The position numbers were made by a program, and so were the translations under genes. Below the pieces are notes generated by a model, which searched no databases, was not told where the DNA came from, and was given only the letters and a program-made list of their open reading frames with translations. From Rheinheimera sp. (lineage in GTDB: Bacteria; Pseudomonadota; Gammaproteobacteria; Enterobacterales; Alteromonadaceae), in assembly GCF_020217005.1 (NCBI RefSeq), contig NZ_JAIWOI010000282.1, forward strand, positions 1 through 10,000: a stretch of DNA of 10,000 bases, given 5' to 3'. Position 1 is the stretch's first letter. Each line of letters begins with the position of its first letter. Shown here piece by piece: positions 1 to 5,699 of the stretch.

Positions 1-175
1 TTTTATGGCGCAGTTGCAGCAAGAGATCTGCAATTTAGTACAACAAGCAAGGGTATCTGCAGAAATCGCCAGAACAGCCGCTCCGCAAAAACCTGCGTAT
101 AAGAAAAAAAGACGTCCGTCTGCAGCTGGCGCTCAGGTTAAAACAGTTCGTAAAAAGGTTAACAAAATTGCTTAG
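1..175 (+). CDS. 3' end of an unrecognised gene with a basic C-terminal tail
   Basis: An open frame enters from the left edge (codons begin at position 2) and ends at TAG 173-175, giving about 58 residues. The visible part begins with a Gln-rich, probably helical stretch (AQLQQEICNLVQQARVSAEI). It ends in a strongly basic tail with KKKRRP, VRKK and NKIA. Such tails are common on nucleic-acid-binding or ribosome-associated proteins, but this one is too short to assign to a family. The ATG at position 5 has too little upstream sequence to judge for a ribosome binding site, so I treat the ORF as the C-terminus of a longer gene. No convincing terminator separates it from the cyclophilin gene 83 bp downstream. 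Confidence 0.5.
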   Translation, partial: FMAQLQQEICNLVQQARVSAEIARTAAPQKPAYKKKRRPSAAGAQVKTVRKKVNKIA

Positions 176-258
176 TTCGTTACTAATTGTAATGCCGCTG
201 GATTGAACTCCGGCTGTTAGATTAAAGTCGGTGCACTTGATAATCAGAGAACCATAAC

Positions 259-1056
259 ATGTTGAAAAAATCTGTACTTGCGGCAACTTTTACCGCTGCT
301 TTAGCTGTCAGCCATAATGCCGCTGCTACTATTGTTTTAGTTGAAACCAATATGGGTGATTTTGAAATCAACCTGTTTGACCAAACTACACCAAAAAACG
401 TGGCAAACTTTTTGTCTTATGTAAAAGAAGGCGCCTATGACAACACTGTGATACGACGCACAGTAAAAGACTTTGTGGTGCAGGCTGGGGGCTTTCGTTA
501 CAGTGGTAACAATGCCAATCCTTTTACTCCGCTGACAGAAAAAAGTCCGGTACAAAACGAGCCAAAACTATCAAATGTTCGTGGTACTGTTGCCATGGCG
601 AAAGTAGCGGGTGACCAACACAGCGCTAAAAGACAATGGTTTGTGAACCTGGAAAACAACGCTAATCCGGCTTTCTCTGAAAACCTGGATCGCCAAAATG
701 GCGGTTATACCGTATTTGGTGTAATTACCGGAACTGGTATGTCTATCCTCGACAGTATTGAGGATTTATACATACCTGGTGCTAACACTGGCAATTTTGC
801 CGGAGTGCCTCTGCGTAATTACAGCGCTACAGATCTGGCCAATAACGTGGCTGTAACCGCCAGCAATCTGGTCACAATAGAGCGTATCACAGTGATCAAT
901 GACAGCCCGACAACAGCTGCTAATCTGAATCCTGTATTGAATACTCAGGCGGGGCAGAATGCTGGTGACGACTCATCAGGTGGTGGTGGTTCTGTAGGTT
1001 CAGCGTTATTGCTGGCTTTAGCTGGCCTGGCCTTCTGGCGTCGCCGTAAGGTTTAA
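259..1056 (+). CDS. Secreted cyclophilin-type peptidyl-prolyl cis-trans isomerase with GlyGly-CTERM tail
   Basis: The product has 265 residues and should catalyse cis-trans isomerisation of peptidyl-prolyl bonds outside the cytoplasm. Residues 1-23 form a signal peptide (KK, hydrophobic core, NAAA cleavage region). The cyclophilin domain spans about 25-215. Aligning by eye to human CypA, the catalytic Arg55/Phe60/Gln63 correspond to R67, F72 and Q75. RGTVAMAK (108-115) and QWFVN (126-130, QFFIN in PpiA) are also present, and YTVFGVI lies at 150-156. After a low-complexity linker, residues 239-265 contain SSGGGGS, a 15-residue hydrophobic segment and RRRKV. This is the tripartite layout of the GlyGly-CTERM sorting signal, which in known systems is cut by rhombosortase and linked to type II secretion. 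A weak AGAGA (246-250) lies 8 bases before the ATG. The fold call is solid. Surface sorting is inferred from the tail. Confidence 0.92.
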   Translation: MLKKSVLAATFTAALAVSHNAAATIVLVETNMGDFEINLFDQTTPKNVANFLSYVKEGAYDNTVIRRTVKDFVVQAGGFRYSGNNANPFTPLTEKSPVQNEPKLSNVRGTVAMAKVAGDQHSAKRQWFVNLENNANPAFSENLDRQNGGYTVFGVITGTGMSILDSIEDLYIPGANTGNFAGVPLRNYSATDLANNVAVTASNLVTIERITVINDSPTTAANLNPVLNTQAGQNAGDDSSGGGGSVGSALLLALAGLAFWRRRKV

Positions 1057-1091
1057 TCTGAATAGGTTGGGAATTCTGTTGGATTAAAGAA

Positions 1092-1112
1092 GGGCGCGGA
1101 TAAACCGTGCCC
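1092..1112. terminator. Hairpin terminator between convergent genes
   Basis: GGGCGCGG (1092-1099) pairs with CCGTGCCC (1105-1112) around an ATAAA loop; the single non-Watson-Crick pair is a G-U wobble. Read on the minus strand, the stem is followed by TTCTTTAATCC, so it works best as the terminator of the GntR gene. On the plus strand the stem is followed by only a weakly T-rich stretch, and any effect on the cyclophilin gene is less certain. Confidence 0.6.
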
Positions 1113-1128
1113 CTATAGTTCCGCTTAA

Positions 1129-1764
1129 TCAGGCAGGCTGTTGTCGTAAGTGATTGGTTAACAACTCACCTGCTTGTTGAATATGTTGCTGTAGTAAAGC
1201 TATGGCAGCATCTAAGTCTTGATTCCGCAATAATTCCAGCAACTGCCAGTGTTCCTGATGACTGGTATCTGCATAATTCAGACTGATTTCCTGAAAGCCT
1301 AAATAACGTTCTACTTGCTGGTGCAGGCTGTGCAGTAAACGCAGTAAATGTGGGCAATGGCTGGCCTGATATAACGTCAGGTGAAACCGCCAGTTGAGCG
1401 CACCTCTGTCTGCGGCGGATAAATGCTGATCCTGCTCAATCTGATGCAATAAATCTTCGGCCTGGCCAAGCAAACTAAAAGTGAGCTGGGGAAATGCGCG
1501 GCGTAATGCCATAGGTTCCAACTGCAAGCGGATTTGATATAACTCTTCAGCTTCAGTTGCTGTTAAAGGCGGCACCATTAAACTGGCTTTGCCTGCCATC
1601 ACCACTAAAGCTTCAGCTTTAAGCTGCTGCAACGCGTCCCGCACCGGGATACGGCTGACCTGATAATGCTCTGATAACTTTTGCTGATTCAGCACAGATC
1701 CTGCGGGCCAGACACCCTGCCGGATATCCTGCTTTAATTGCTGATACAAACTGGCTTTGGTCAT
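1129..1764 (-). CDS. GntR-family (FadR/FCD subfamily) transcriptional regulator
   Basis: The product has 211 residues, normal for the family. Residues 1-65 form the winged helix-turn-helix, with the recognition helix in LSEHYQVSRIPVRDALQQLK (30-49). Residues about 70-205 form an all-helical FCD effector domain. FCD proteins usually bind a metal through an Asp and three His. The His equivalents H128 (WRFH), H172 (QEHW) and H194 (QQHI) are here, but the Asp position of the usual DxxFH motif is N124. The ATG starts one base after the benE stop codon, so the two are almost certainly co-transcribed and translationally coupled. By position it should be a local regulator of benE that also controls its own expression, probably through the palindrome at 2976-2991. 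The inducing ligand cannot be read from the sequence; an aromatic acid is a guess from the neighbour. Confidence 0.88.
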   Translation of the reverse strand: MTKASLYQQLKQDIRQGVWPAGSVLNQQKLSEHYQVSRIPVRDALQQLKAEALVVMAGKASLMVPPLTATEAEELYQIRLQLEPMALRRAFPQLTFSLLGQAEDLLHQIEQDQHLSAADRGALNWRFHLTLYQASHCPHLLRLLHSLHQQVERYLGFQEISLNYADTSHQEHWQLLELLRNQDLDAAIALLQQHIQQAGELLTNHLRQQPA

Positions 1765-1765
1765 A

Positions 1766-2935
1766 TTAAGCCACCTTTTTCCGCGGTAACTTTAAGGCGA
1801 GAGTACAAACCAGGCCGGCCACTAAGCCCCAGAAGGCTGAGGCTATACCGAAAAAACTAACGCCCGACACTGTCACTAGTAGCGTCACTACAGCCGCTTC
1901 TCTGTCAGGCCCAGCCTGAGTGGTTAACGCTAAATTTGTACCAATAGTGCCAAGCAAAGCCAGGCCAGCCAAAGCTGTGACCAACGTGGTGGGAAAGGCA
2001 GCGAATAACGCCACAACAGCTGCGCCAGCCAAGCCTGTTAGTAAATAAAAAATCCCGGCAGCCACACCAGCACTGTATCTTTTGGCCGGATCTGAATGAG
2101 CTTCCGGGCTGGCGCAGATAGCTGCAGTTATAGCTGCTAGGTTAATAGAAAAGGCGCCCAGTGGTGCCAGCACTATAGTAGTTAAAGCGCTGGCGTTGAT
2201 CAGTGGTGATACCGGCAGGTCATATCCGCTACTTTTGAATACAGCTAAACCCGGAATATTTTGCGAAGTTAAAGTGACAATAAATAGCGGCAAACCCACG
2301 CCTATTAGTGCACTGATTGACCATTCCGGCCAAATCCAAACGGGAGCGGGCCAGTCAACATGCACCTGTGCCATGCTCAGTTGGCCTTGCAGACTGGTAT
2401 AAAGCACAGCGACGACCAGAACTAACGGAATAGCGTAACGGGCTTGATACTGCTTAGCGATCAGATAAGTAGCGCACATCAGTCCGACTAAATACAGGTC
2501 CTGCTGCAGGGAGGTAAATATCGACAACCCAAAGTTAAATAAAATACCGGCCAGCATAGCGGAAGCAATTTGCAGCGGAATTTTATTACTGAGCTTTTCA
2601 AACCAACCGGTCAGACCAAGTAACAAGCTGAGTGCTGCAGCGAAGATAAATACTCCTACAGCTTCCGCTAAACTCAGGCCCTGCAAGCTACTGACTAATA
2701 AGGCTGCTCCTGGCGTAGACCAGGCCGTTAATACCGGAGCTTTGAAATACAAAGACAAGCCAATACAAGTGATCCCCATGCCTAAGCCCAAAGCTAGAAT
2801 CCAGGACGCCATCACGGCCTGATCAGCGCCTGCTGCTGCCGCAGCCTGGAACACTATAGCCACAGAACTGGCAAAGCCCACTAATACAGCCACAAAACCA
2901 GCAGCCAGGGCTGATAAGCTAAAGTCGCGCCACAT
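1766..2935 (-). CDS. benE: BenE-family benzoate/H+ symporter
   Basis: The product is an inner-membrane protein of 389 residues, the usual BenE length, with about a dozen hydrophobic segments and a basic C-terminus (KLPRKKVA). Family signatures are visible: AWSTPGAALL at 71-80, LTSQNIPGLAVFKSSGY at 222-238, and LGAFSINLAAITAAICASPEAH around 259-280. Characterised members import benzoate with protons. The substrate here is inferred, because no benzoate-degradation genes lie in the window and many BenE homologues are untested. The start is supported by AGGTGA (2942-2947 on the complement) six bases upstream. It is the first gene of the unit and is followed by the GntR regulator after one base. 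Confidence 0.88.
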   Translation of the reverse strand: MWRDFSLSALAAGFVAVLVGFASSVAIVFQAAAAAGADQAVMASWILALGLGMGITCIGLSLYFKAPVLTAWSTPGAALLVSSLQGLSLAEAVGVFIFAAALSLLLGLTGWFEKLSNKIPLQIASAMLAGILFNFGLSIFTSLQQDLYLVGLMCATYLIAKQYQARYAIPLVLVVAVLYTSLQGQLSMAQVHVDWPAPVWIWPEWSISALIGVGLPLFIVTLTSQNIPGLAVFKSSGYDLPVSPLINASALTTIVLAPLGAFSINLAAITAAICASPEAHSDPAKRYSAGVAAGIFYLLTGLAGAAVVALFAAFPTTLVTALAGLALLGTIGTNLALTTQAGPDREAAVVTLLVTVSGVSFFGIASAFWGLVAGLVCTLALKLPRKKVA

Positions 2936-2965
2936 GAAAATTCACCTGAAATATAATTTTTGAAT

Positions 2966-2995
2966 ACATTAAATTAATTTGTATACAAATTTCAA
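2966..2995 (-). promoter_or_regulatory. Candidate benE promoter
   Basis: On the complement, TTGAAA (2990-2995) and TAATGT (2966-2971) are separated by 18 bases. This is the best -35/-10 pair I can find in the AT-rich DNA upstream of benE. The GntR-type palindrome fills most of the spacer, so a bound repressor would block polymerase. The -10 match is poor. Confidence 0.35.
2976..2991. promoter_or_regulatory. Palindromic operator, probable GntR/FCD site
   Basis: AATTTGTATACAAATT is a perfect 16-bp palindrome 41 bp upstream of the benE start. Its core TTGTATACAA fits the GT...AC dyad typical of FadR-subfamily GntR operators, and a gene of that subfamily lies in the same unit. A second, imperfect copy of the core (TGAATACA at 2961-2968, against TGTATACA) lies closer to the gene. 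Assignment to this regulator is inferred from family and position. Confidence 0.65.
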
Positions 2996-3015
2996 GTGAA
3001 GTAATGAATAAATCC

Positions 3016-3078
3016 GTAGGGGCCGGGCTTGTCCCCACCCGTCTTGAATGCCAGACGAATCTCTATCGGGGCTTGCCC
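3016..3078. repeat. Degenerate REP-like intergenic element
   Basis: A GTAG tetranucleotide (3016-3019) is followed by an imperfect GC-rich palindrome, GGGCCGGG (3020-3027), loop CTTGT, CCCCACCC (3033-3040). Next come a small GTCT/AGAC stem (3041-3044 with 3053-3056) and a second hairpin, GGGC-TT-GCCC (3069-3078). A GTAG foot plus a GC-rich imperfect palindrome, often paired, is the format of REP sequences mobilised by RAYT transposases. The mismatches suggest a decayed copy. Only one copy is visible, so repetitiveness is not shown here. Confidence 0.4.
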
Positions 3079-3117
3079 TGGGTCGTTAACAATTTCATTC
3101 AAAGAGATAATGTTGTA

Positions 3118-3315
3118 TTAGGCTGGATGGTAAATATCTGGTTCAGCGTTAAATTTTTGCAGGCATTGGCTACAAATGCAGCTGCTTTGATCCGGTGCTT
3201 GCGCCAGCAGTTCAGCCGGAAACTGCTGTGTCATACACCAACATTGGTTTTGTTCAGCGGTGCCTGCTTTACATAAATTGGCTTGCTGGCATAAAGGACA
3301 TAGTTGCTCTGACAT
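3118..3315 (-). CDS. Small cysteine-rich CWC-family protein
   Basis: The product has 65 residues and eight cysteines in the pattern of the Cys_rich_CWC family: CPLC (C6, C9), C15, CWC (C25, C27) and CICSQC (C46, C48, C51). These spacings suggest zinc or other metal binding. The family function is unknown to me. AGAGG (3322-3326 on the complement) lies six bases before the ATG, a good spacing that supports this start and strand over the overlapping plus-strand frames. It is divergent from purT with 121 bp between the starts. It lies upstream of benE on the same strand, but 182 bp and the REP-like element separate them. Confidence 0.8.
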   Translation of the reverse strand: MSEQLCPLCQQANLCKAGTAEQNQCWCMTQQFPAELLAQAPDQSSCICSQCLQKFNAEPDIYHPA

Positions 3316-3400
3316 ATAAAACCTCTGTTTTGGCTGCCTTTTTACTATACCTCAGCGCCAAACTTTGGGCTGAAATCATTAAGTGTTGGCTGATGATTTT

Positions 3401-3418
3401 TGTTATGCTCCTGAGCAT
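3401..3418 (+). promoter_or_regulatory. Candidate extended -10 promoter of purT with overlapping palindrome
   Basis: TGTTATGCT (3401-3409) matches an extended -10 (TGn before TATGCT), and no good -35 is present at normal spacing. The palindrome ATGCTC-CT-GAGCAT (3405-3418) overlaps the -10 and the expected start site, so it could be an operator. It does not resemble the PurR consensus. Confidence 0.35.
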
Positions 3419-3436
3419 TGATTTAAGGAGCTGCAG

Positions 3437-4621
3437 ATGAGCCAGATTGGAACCCCAGGCGCCGCCAACGCCACCAAAGTACTGTTGTTAGGCAGTGGTG
3501 AACTAGGTAAAGAAGTATGTATTGAACTCAAACGTTTAGGTTGCGAAGTGATAGCGGTCGACCGCTATGCTAATGCGCCGGCTATGCAGGTGGCAGACCG
3601 TTGTTATGTCATTTCTATGCTCGATGGTGCGGCCTTACGTCAAATTGTGATCAAAGAAAAACCAGCGCTGATCGTACCTGAATTAGAAGCTATAGCGACC
3701 AGCACACTGGTAGAGCTGGAGCAACAGGGTTTTACCGTGATCCCAAGCGCTAAAGCGGCCAATTTAACCATGAACCGGGAAGGCATTCGCCGTTTAGCAG
3801 CTGAAGAATTACAACTGCCCACTTCGCCTTTCCGTTTTGCCGATGATAAAGCCAGCTACTTAGCTGCTGTGGCCCATATTGGTTACCCTTGTGTGGTTAA
3901 ACCTATTATGTCCTCCTCTGGCAAGGGCCAGTCGGTGCTGAAATCCGATGCCGATTTAGAATCCGCCTGGGCTTATGCGCAGGAAGGTGGTCGGGCTGGT
4001 AAAGGCCGGGTGATAGTCGAAGGTTTTATCGACTTCGATTATGAAATCACTTTATTAACAGTGCGTTCTATTTCTGGCACTCAGTATTGCGAGCCTGTAG
4101 GCCATCGTCAGGAAAAAGGCGATTATCGCGAATCCTGGCAGCCTCAGGCTATGTCAGCTGTGGCTTTAGAAAAAGCCCAGCAGTATGCCGCCAAAGTCAC
4201 TGAAGCCTTGGGTGGTTTTGGTTTGTTTGGTGTCGAGCTTTTTGTTAAAGGCGAGCAAGTGTGGTTTAGCGAAGTATCGCCCAGGCCACACGACACCGGC
4301 ATGGTGACCATGATTTCACAAAACTATTCAGAATTTGCGCTGCATGCCCGCGCTATTTTAGGTTTGCCAATTCCTGTTATTCGCCAGTATGGCCCGGCCG
4401 CTTCAGCTGTATTGCTGGTTCCTGGTCATTCACAGCAAATTAGCTACGGTAATTTAGTTCAGGCTTTACAACAACCTGACACCGACCTGCGGCTGTTTGG
4501 GAAACCTGAAGTACAAGGCGAGCGCCGTATGGGTGTGGCTTTGGCATTGGGCGACAATGTCGAACAGGCCAAACAAAAAGCGCTGGATGTGATAGCGCAA
4601 ATTAGGGTTGATGTGCTTTAG
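3437..4621 (+). CDS. purT: Formate-dependent phosphoribosylglycinamide formyltransferase (GAR transformylase 2)
   Basis: The product has 394 residues (E. coli PurT has 392). It makes formyl-GAR from GAR, formate and ATP in purine synthesis, in the cytoplasm, bypassing the folate-dependent PurN. The N-terminal domain starts with [12 protein letters not shown] (15-26), the substrate-binding region. The ATP-grasp part shows [14 protein letters not shown] (153-166), [12 protein letters not shown] (194-205) and the metal/substrate loop [11 protein letters not shown] (279-289). The C-terminal domain ends with [10 protein letters not shown] (361-370). AAGGAG (3425-3430) six bases before the ATG fixes the start. 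It appears to be a single-gene unit. I see no canonical PurR box upstream. Confidence 0.97.
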   Translation: MSQIGTPGAANATKVLLLGSGELGKEVCIELKRLGCEVIAVDRYANAPAMQVADRCYVISMLDGAALRQIVIKEKPALIVPELEAIATSTLVELEQQGFTVIPSAKAANLTMNREGIRRLAAEELQLPTSPFRFADDKASYLAAVAHIGYPCVVKPIMSSSGKGQSVLKSDADLESAWAYAQEGGRAGKGRVIVEGFIDFDYEITLLTVRSISGTQYCEPVGHRQEKGDYRESWQPQAMSAVALEKAQQYAAKVTEALGGFGLFGVELFVKGEQVWFSEVSPRPHDTGMVTMISQNYSEFALHARAILGLPIPVIRQYGPAASAVLLVPGHSQQISYGNLVQALQQPDTDLRLFGKPEVQGERRMGVALALGDNVEQAKQKALDVIAQIRVDVL

Positions 4622-4685
4622 CTGTGTGGACCAGCCAAAGTGGAGTCCGGTTTTCTCAGACCACTACACTTATTGGCTGAACAGC
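4621..4685. repeat. Large imperfect inverted repeat just after purT
   Basis: Three arms nest: GCTGT (4621-4625) with ACAGC (4681-4685), CAGCCAA (4632-4638) with TTGGCTG (4673-4679), and AGTGG (4639-4643) with CCACT (4661-4665). The loops are uneven. No T-run follows, so it is not a classical intrinsic terminator. It may be an RNA structure at the end of the purT transcript. On the complement, TAGTGGTCTGAG followed by AACCGGACTCC is reminiscent of IS3-type ends, but that rests on memory only. Confidence 0.4.
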
Positions 4686-4915
4686 TTTAGACCCAAATGT
4701 AGAGCCAGTTCTATGAGCGCAGAATTGACAGGGGCCGCCAGGTCCCTGTTGCACAAAACAGCAGTGCAATAAGTACTTTTTAAAGAAACAGGTTTTTAAT
4801 CCTTGGCTTCAGAGTGGATAGAACTACAACTAACTGAATTTGTATATCGGACCATCATCTGCAGACTAGTTGGATGTGCTGAATCCGCGTTTTGGGTCAG
4901 ATAGTCACCAGGCTA
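4686..4915. other. Gene-free intergenic stretch with small hairpins
   Basis: No supported gene lies here. Two more hairpins occur: ACAGGG (4728-4733) with CCCTGT (4744-4749), and TTGCAC (4749-4754) with GTGCAA (4764-4769). The second is followed seven bases later by CTTTTT, a weak terminator at best. A 19-codon frame from ATG 4713 lacks a ribosome binding site. The rest shows nothing recognisable. With 4622-4685, it separates the 3' ends of the convergent purT and small exported-protein genes. Confidence 0.4.
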
Positions 4916-5284
4916 TTATTGCTGAAATTGCTCCAACTTCGGATATTGCTTTAACACATCACAAGCTCTTTGCATGGCGTCGCCAAATAAAGCCGGATGA
5001 AAATCACCATTTTGGCAGTAGTCACGGCGAAACTGCAGCAGGTTGTTGATATCCTGTGCCGCTTTAGCCAAAGCTTCTTGTTGACCTGTGCCGTAATCCT
5101 GGCCTATGGCATAAAAGGCCTTTTGGATCTTTCGGGTGACTACTGAGTCGGACTGAGCACCCGGTAAGGAAATATGCTCAGCTAACCAATGCAATACAGG
5201 CTCTGAATAAGGCAGTATTCTTGGGTGATCATAAAATGTCAGGGTGCTGACAATTAGTAAACAAAGCAGTAAAAAATTACGCAT
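4916..5284 (-). CDS. Small exported or membrane-anchored protein of unknown function
   Basis: The product has 122 residues and I do not recognise it. Residues 1-17 (MRNFLLLCLLIVSTLTF) form a signal peptide or single N-terminal membrane anchor. The rest is soluble, mostly helical and rich in Gln, Ala and Asp. It contains two cysteines, C90 and C108, 18 residues apart, which could form a periplasmic disulfide. That would fit a client of the DsbA proteins nearby, but this is only inference. The start is supported by GGAG (5293-5296 on the complement) eight bases before the ATG, with AAGG closer in. The gene converges on purT and diverges from ccoG. Its length, coding-like composition and plausible leader support a real gene, though no family confirms it. 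Confidence 0.65.
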   Translation of the reverse strand: MRNFLLLCLLIVSTLTFYDHPRILPYSEPVLHWLAEHISLPGAQSDSVVTRKIQKAFYAIGQDYGTGQQEALAKAAQDINNLLQFRRDYCQNGDFHPALFGDAMQRACDVLKQYPKLEQFQQ

Positions 5285-5404
5285 TAGCCTTACTCCACAT
5301 CACCTGATAGGACTCAACTGCCTGAAATTTATACTCAGGTTTATTTGGTATAACACAGCCATAACCTGATGCCACTGTCAATTGCACAACCAAAGTATCC
5401 GGTA

Positions 5405-5423
5405 CTGTCAACAATGTTGACAG
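5405..5423. promoter_or_regulatory. Perfect 19-bp palindrome, likely operator
   Basis: CTGTCAACA-A-TGTTGACAG has 9-bp arms around one central base. Each strand carries a consensus -35 hexamer, TTGACA, inside the arms, although I find no strong -10 at 17 bp on either side. An additional half-site, ACTGTCAA, lies 30 bp to the left, about three helical turns. The shape suggests a dimeric regulator binding site. I cannot name the regulator. Confidence 0.55.
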
Positions 5424-5464
5424 AGTTAAACTGAACCTAAGATTAAAATTCAATAAGGATCATA

Positions 5465-5548
5465 GTGTTATATACTATGGCTCTTTGGTTCAATTATTGC
5501 AGTAGCTTCAAAGGTCATAACAAAGCAGCACAGGATAAAATCCTATAG
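5465..5548 (+). CDS. Possible 27-residue leader ORF upstream of ccoG
   Basis: A GTG at 5465, five bases after AAGGA (5455-5459), opens a 27-codon frame (MLYTMALWFNYCSSFKGHNK..., ending AAQDKIL) that stops at TAG 5546-5548. The last third of the frame lies inside the hairpin at 5521-5553, an arrangement seen in translated leaders that control downstream structure. There is no homology support, and short frames of this length arise by chance. Confidence 0.25.
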   Translation: MLYTMALWFNYCSSFKGHNKAAQDKIL

Positions 5549-5553
5549 CTTTG
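5521..5553 (+). repeat. Two-part hairpin in the ccoG upstream region
   Basis: CAAAGC (5521-5526) pairs with GCTTTG (5548-5553), and inside it AGGAT (5532-5536) pairs with ATCCT (5540-5544) around an AAA loop. Internal loops of five and three bases separate the two stems. The following bases (GTTTCTCC) are only mildly T-rich, so it is at most a weak terminator for transcripts starting further upstream. Confidence 0.45.
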
Positions 5554-5622
5554 GTTTCTCCTGATCACCTCAGCCCAGAGCAGACCGGTGGAGATATTGG
5601 GGGTAACAGAACAAAGCTGGGT

Positions 5623-5664
5623 TTGTCCTGTATCAACAAGCTGCATTCAACAGCCTGCTACACT
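5623..5664 (+). promoter_or_regulatory. Candidate FNR/Anr-type class II promoter of ccoG
   Basis: TTGTC-CTGT-ATCAA (5623-5636) matches the FNR consensus TTGAT-N4-ATCAA at 8 of 10 positions, with a perfect right half. A -10-like TACACT (5659-5664) would place the start near 5671, putting the site centre at about -41.5, the class II position. FNR-type control is well known for cbb3-oxidase genes. The left half-site is imperfect, so this remains a prediction. Confidence 0.4.
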
Positions 5665-5699
5665 CTGTTTGGGGTCGTAGCAGTGGGTGAGGAAAAGGC

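Larger units (their letters stand above)
5285..5699. other. Long divergent intergenic region with several regulatory-looking elements
   Basis: These 415 bp separate the divergent small exported-protein gene and ccoG. From left to right they hold two ACTGTCAA copies exactly 30 bp apart (5374-5381, 5404-5411), a 19-bp palindrome (5405-5423), an inverted repeat CATAGT/ACTATG (5461-5466 with 5474-5479), a possible short leader ORF (5465-5548), a hairpin (5521-5553), ACAAA/TTTGT (5611-5615 with 5622-5626) and an FNR-like site (5623-5636). The amount of structure exceeds what one simple promoter needs. Confidence 0.6.

Noticed and set aside
35..286. Minus-strand 83-codon frame at the left edge
   Set aside because: It overlaps the plus-strand gene end and the start of the cyclophilin gene, has no good ribosome binding site, and its composition looks like an antisense shadow.
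3004..3440. Plus-strand open frames across 3004-3276 and 3195-3440
   Set aside because: They run antisense to the CWC-family gene, whose cysteine pattern and ribosome binding site are convincing. Their translations show no family features.
4713..4772. Nineteen-codon ORF after purT
   Set aside because: There is no ribosome binding site, the length is at chance level, and it is embedded in hairpin sequence.
5417..5430. TTGACAGAGTTAAA as an FNR box
   Set aside because: It matches only 7 of 10 consensus positions and is better explained as the right arm of the 19-bp palindrome.
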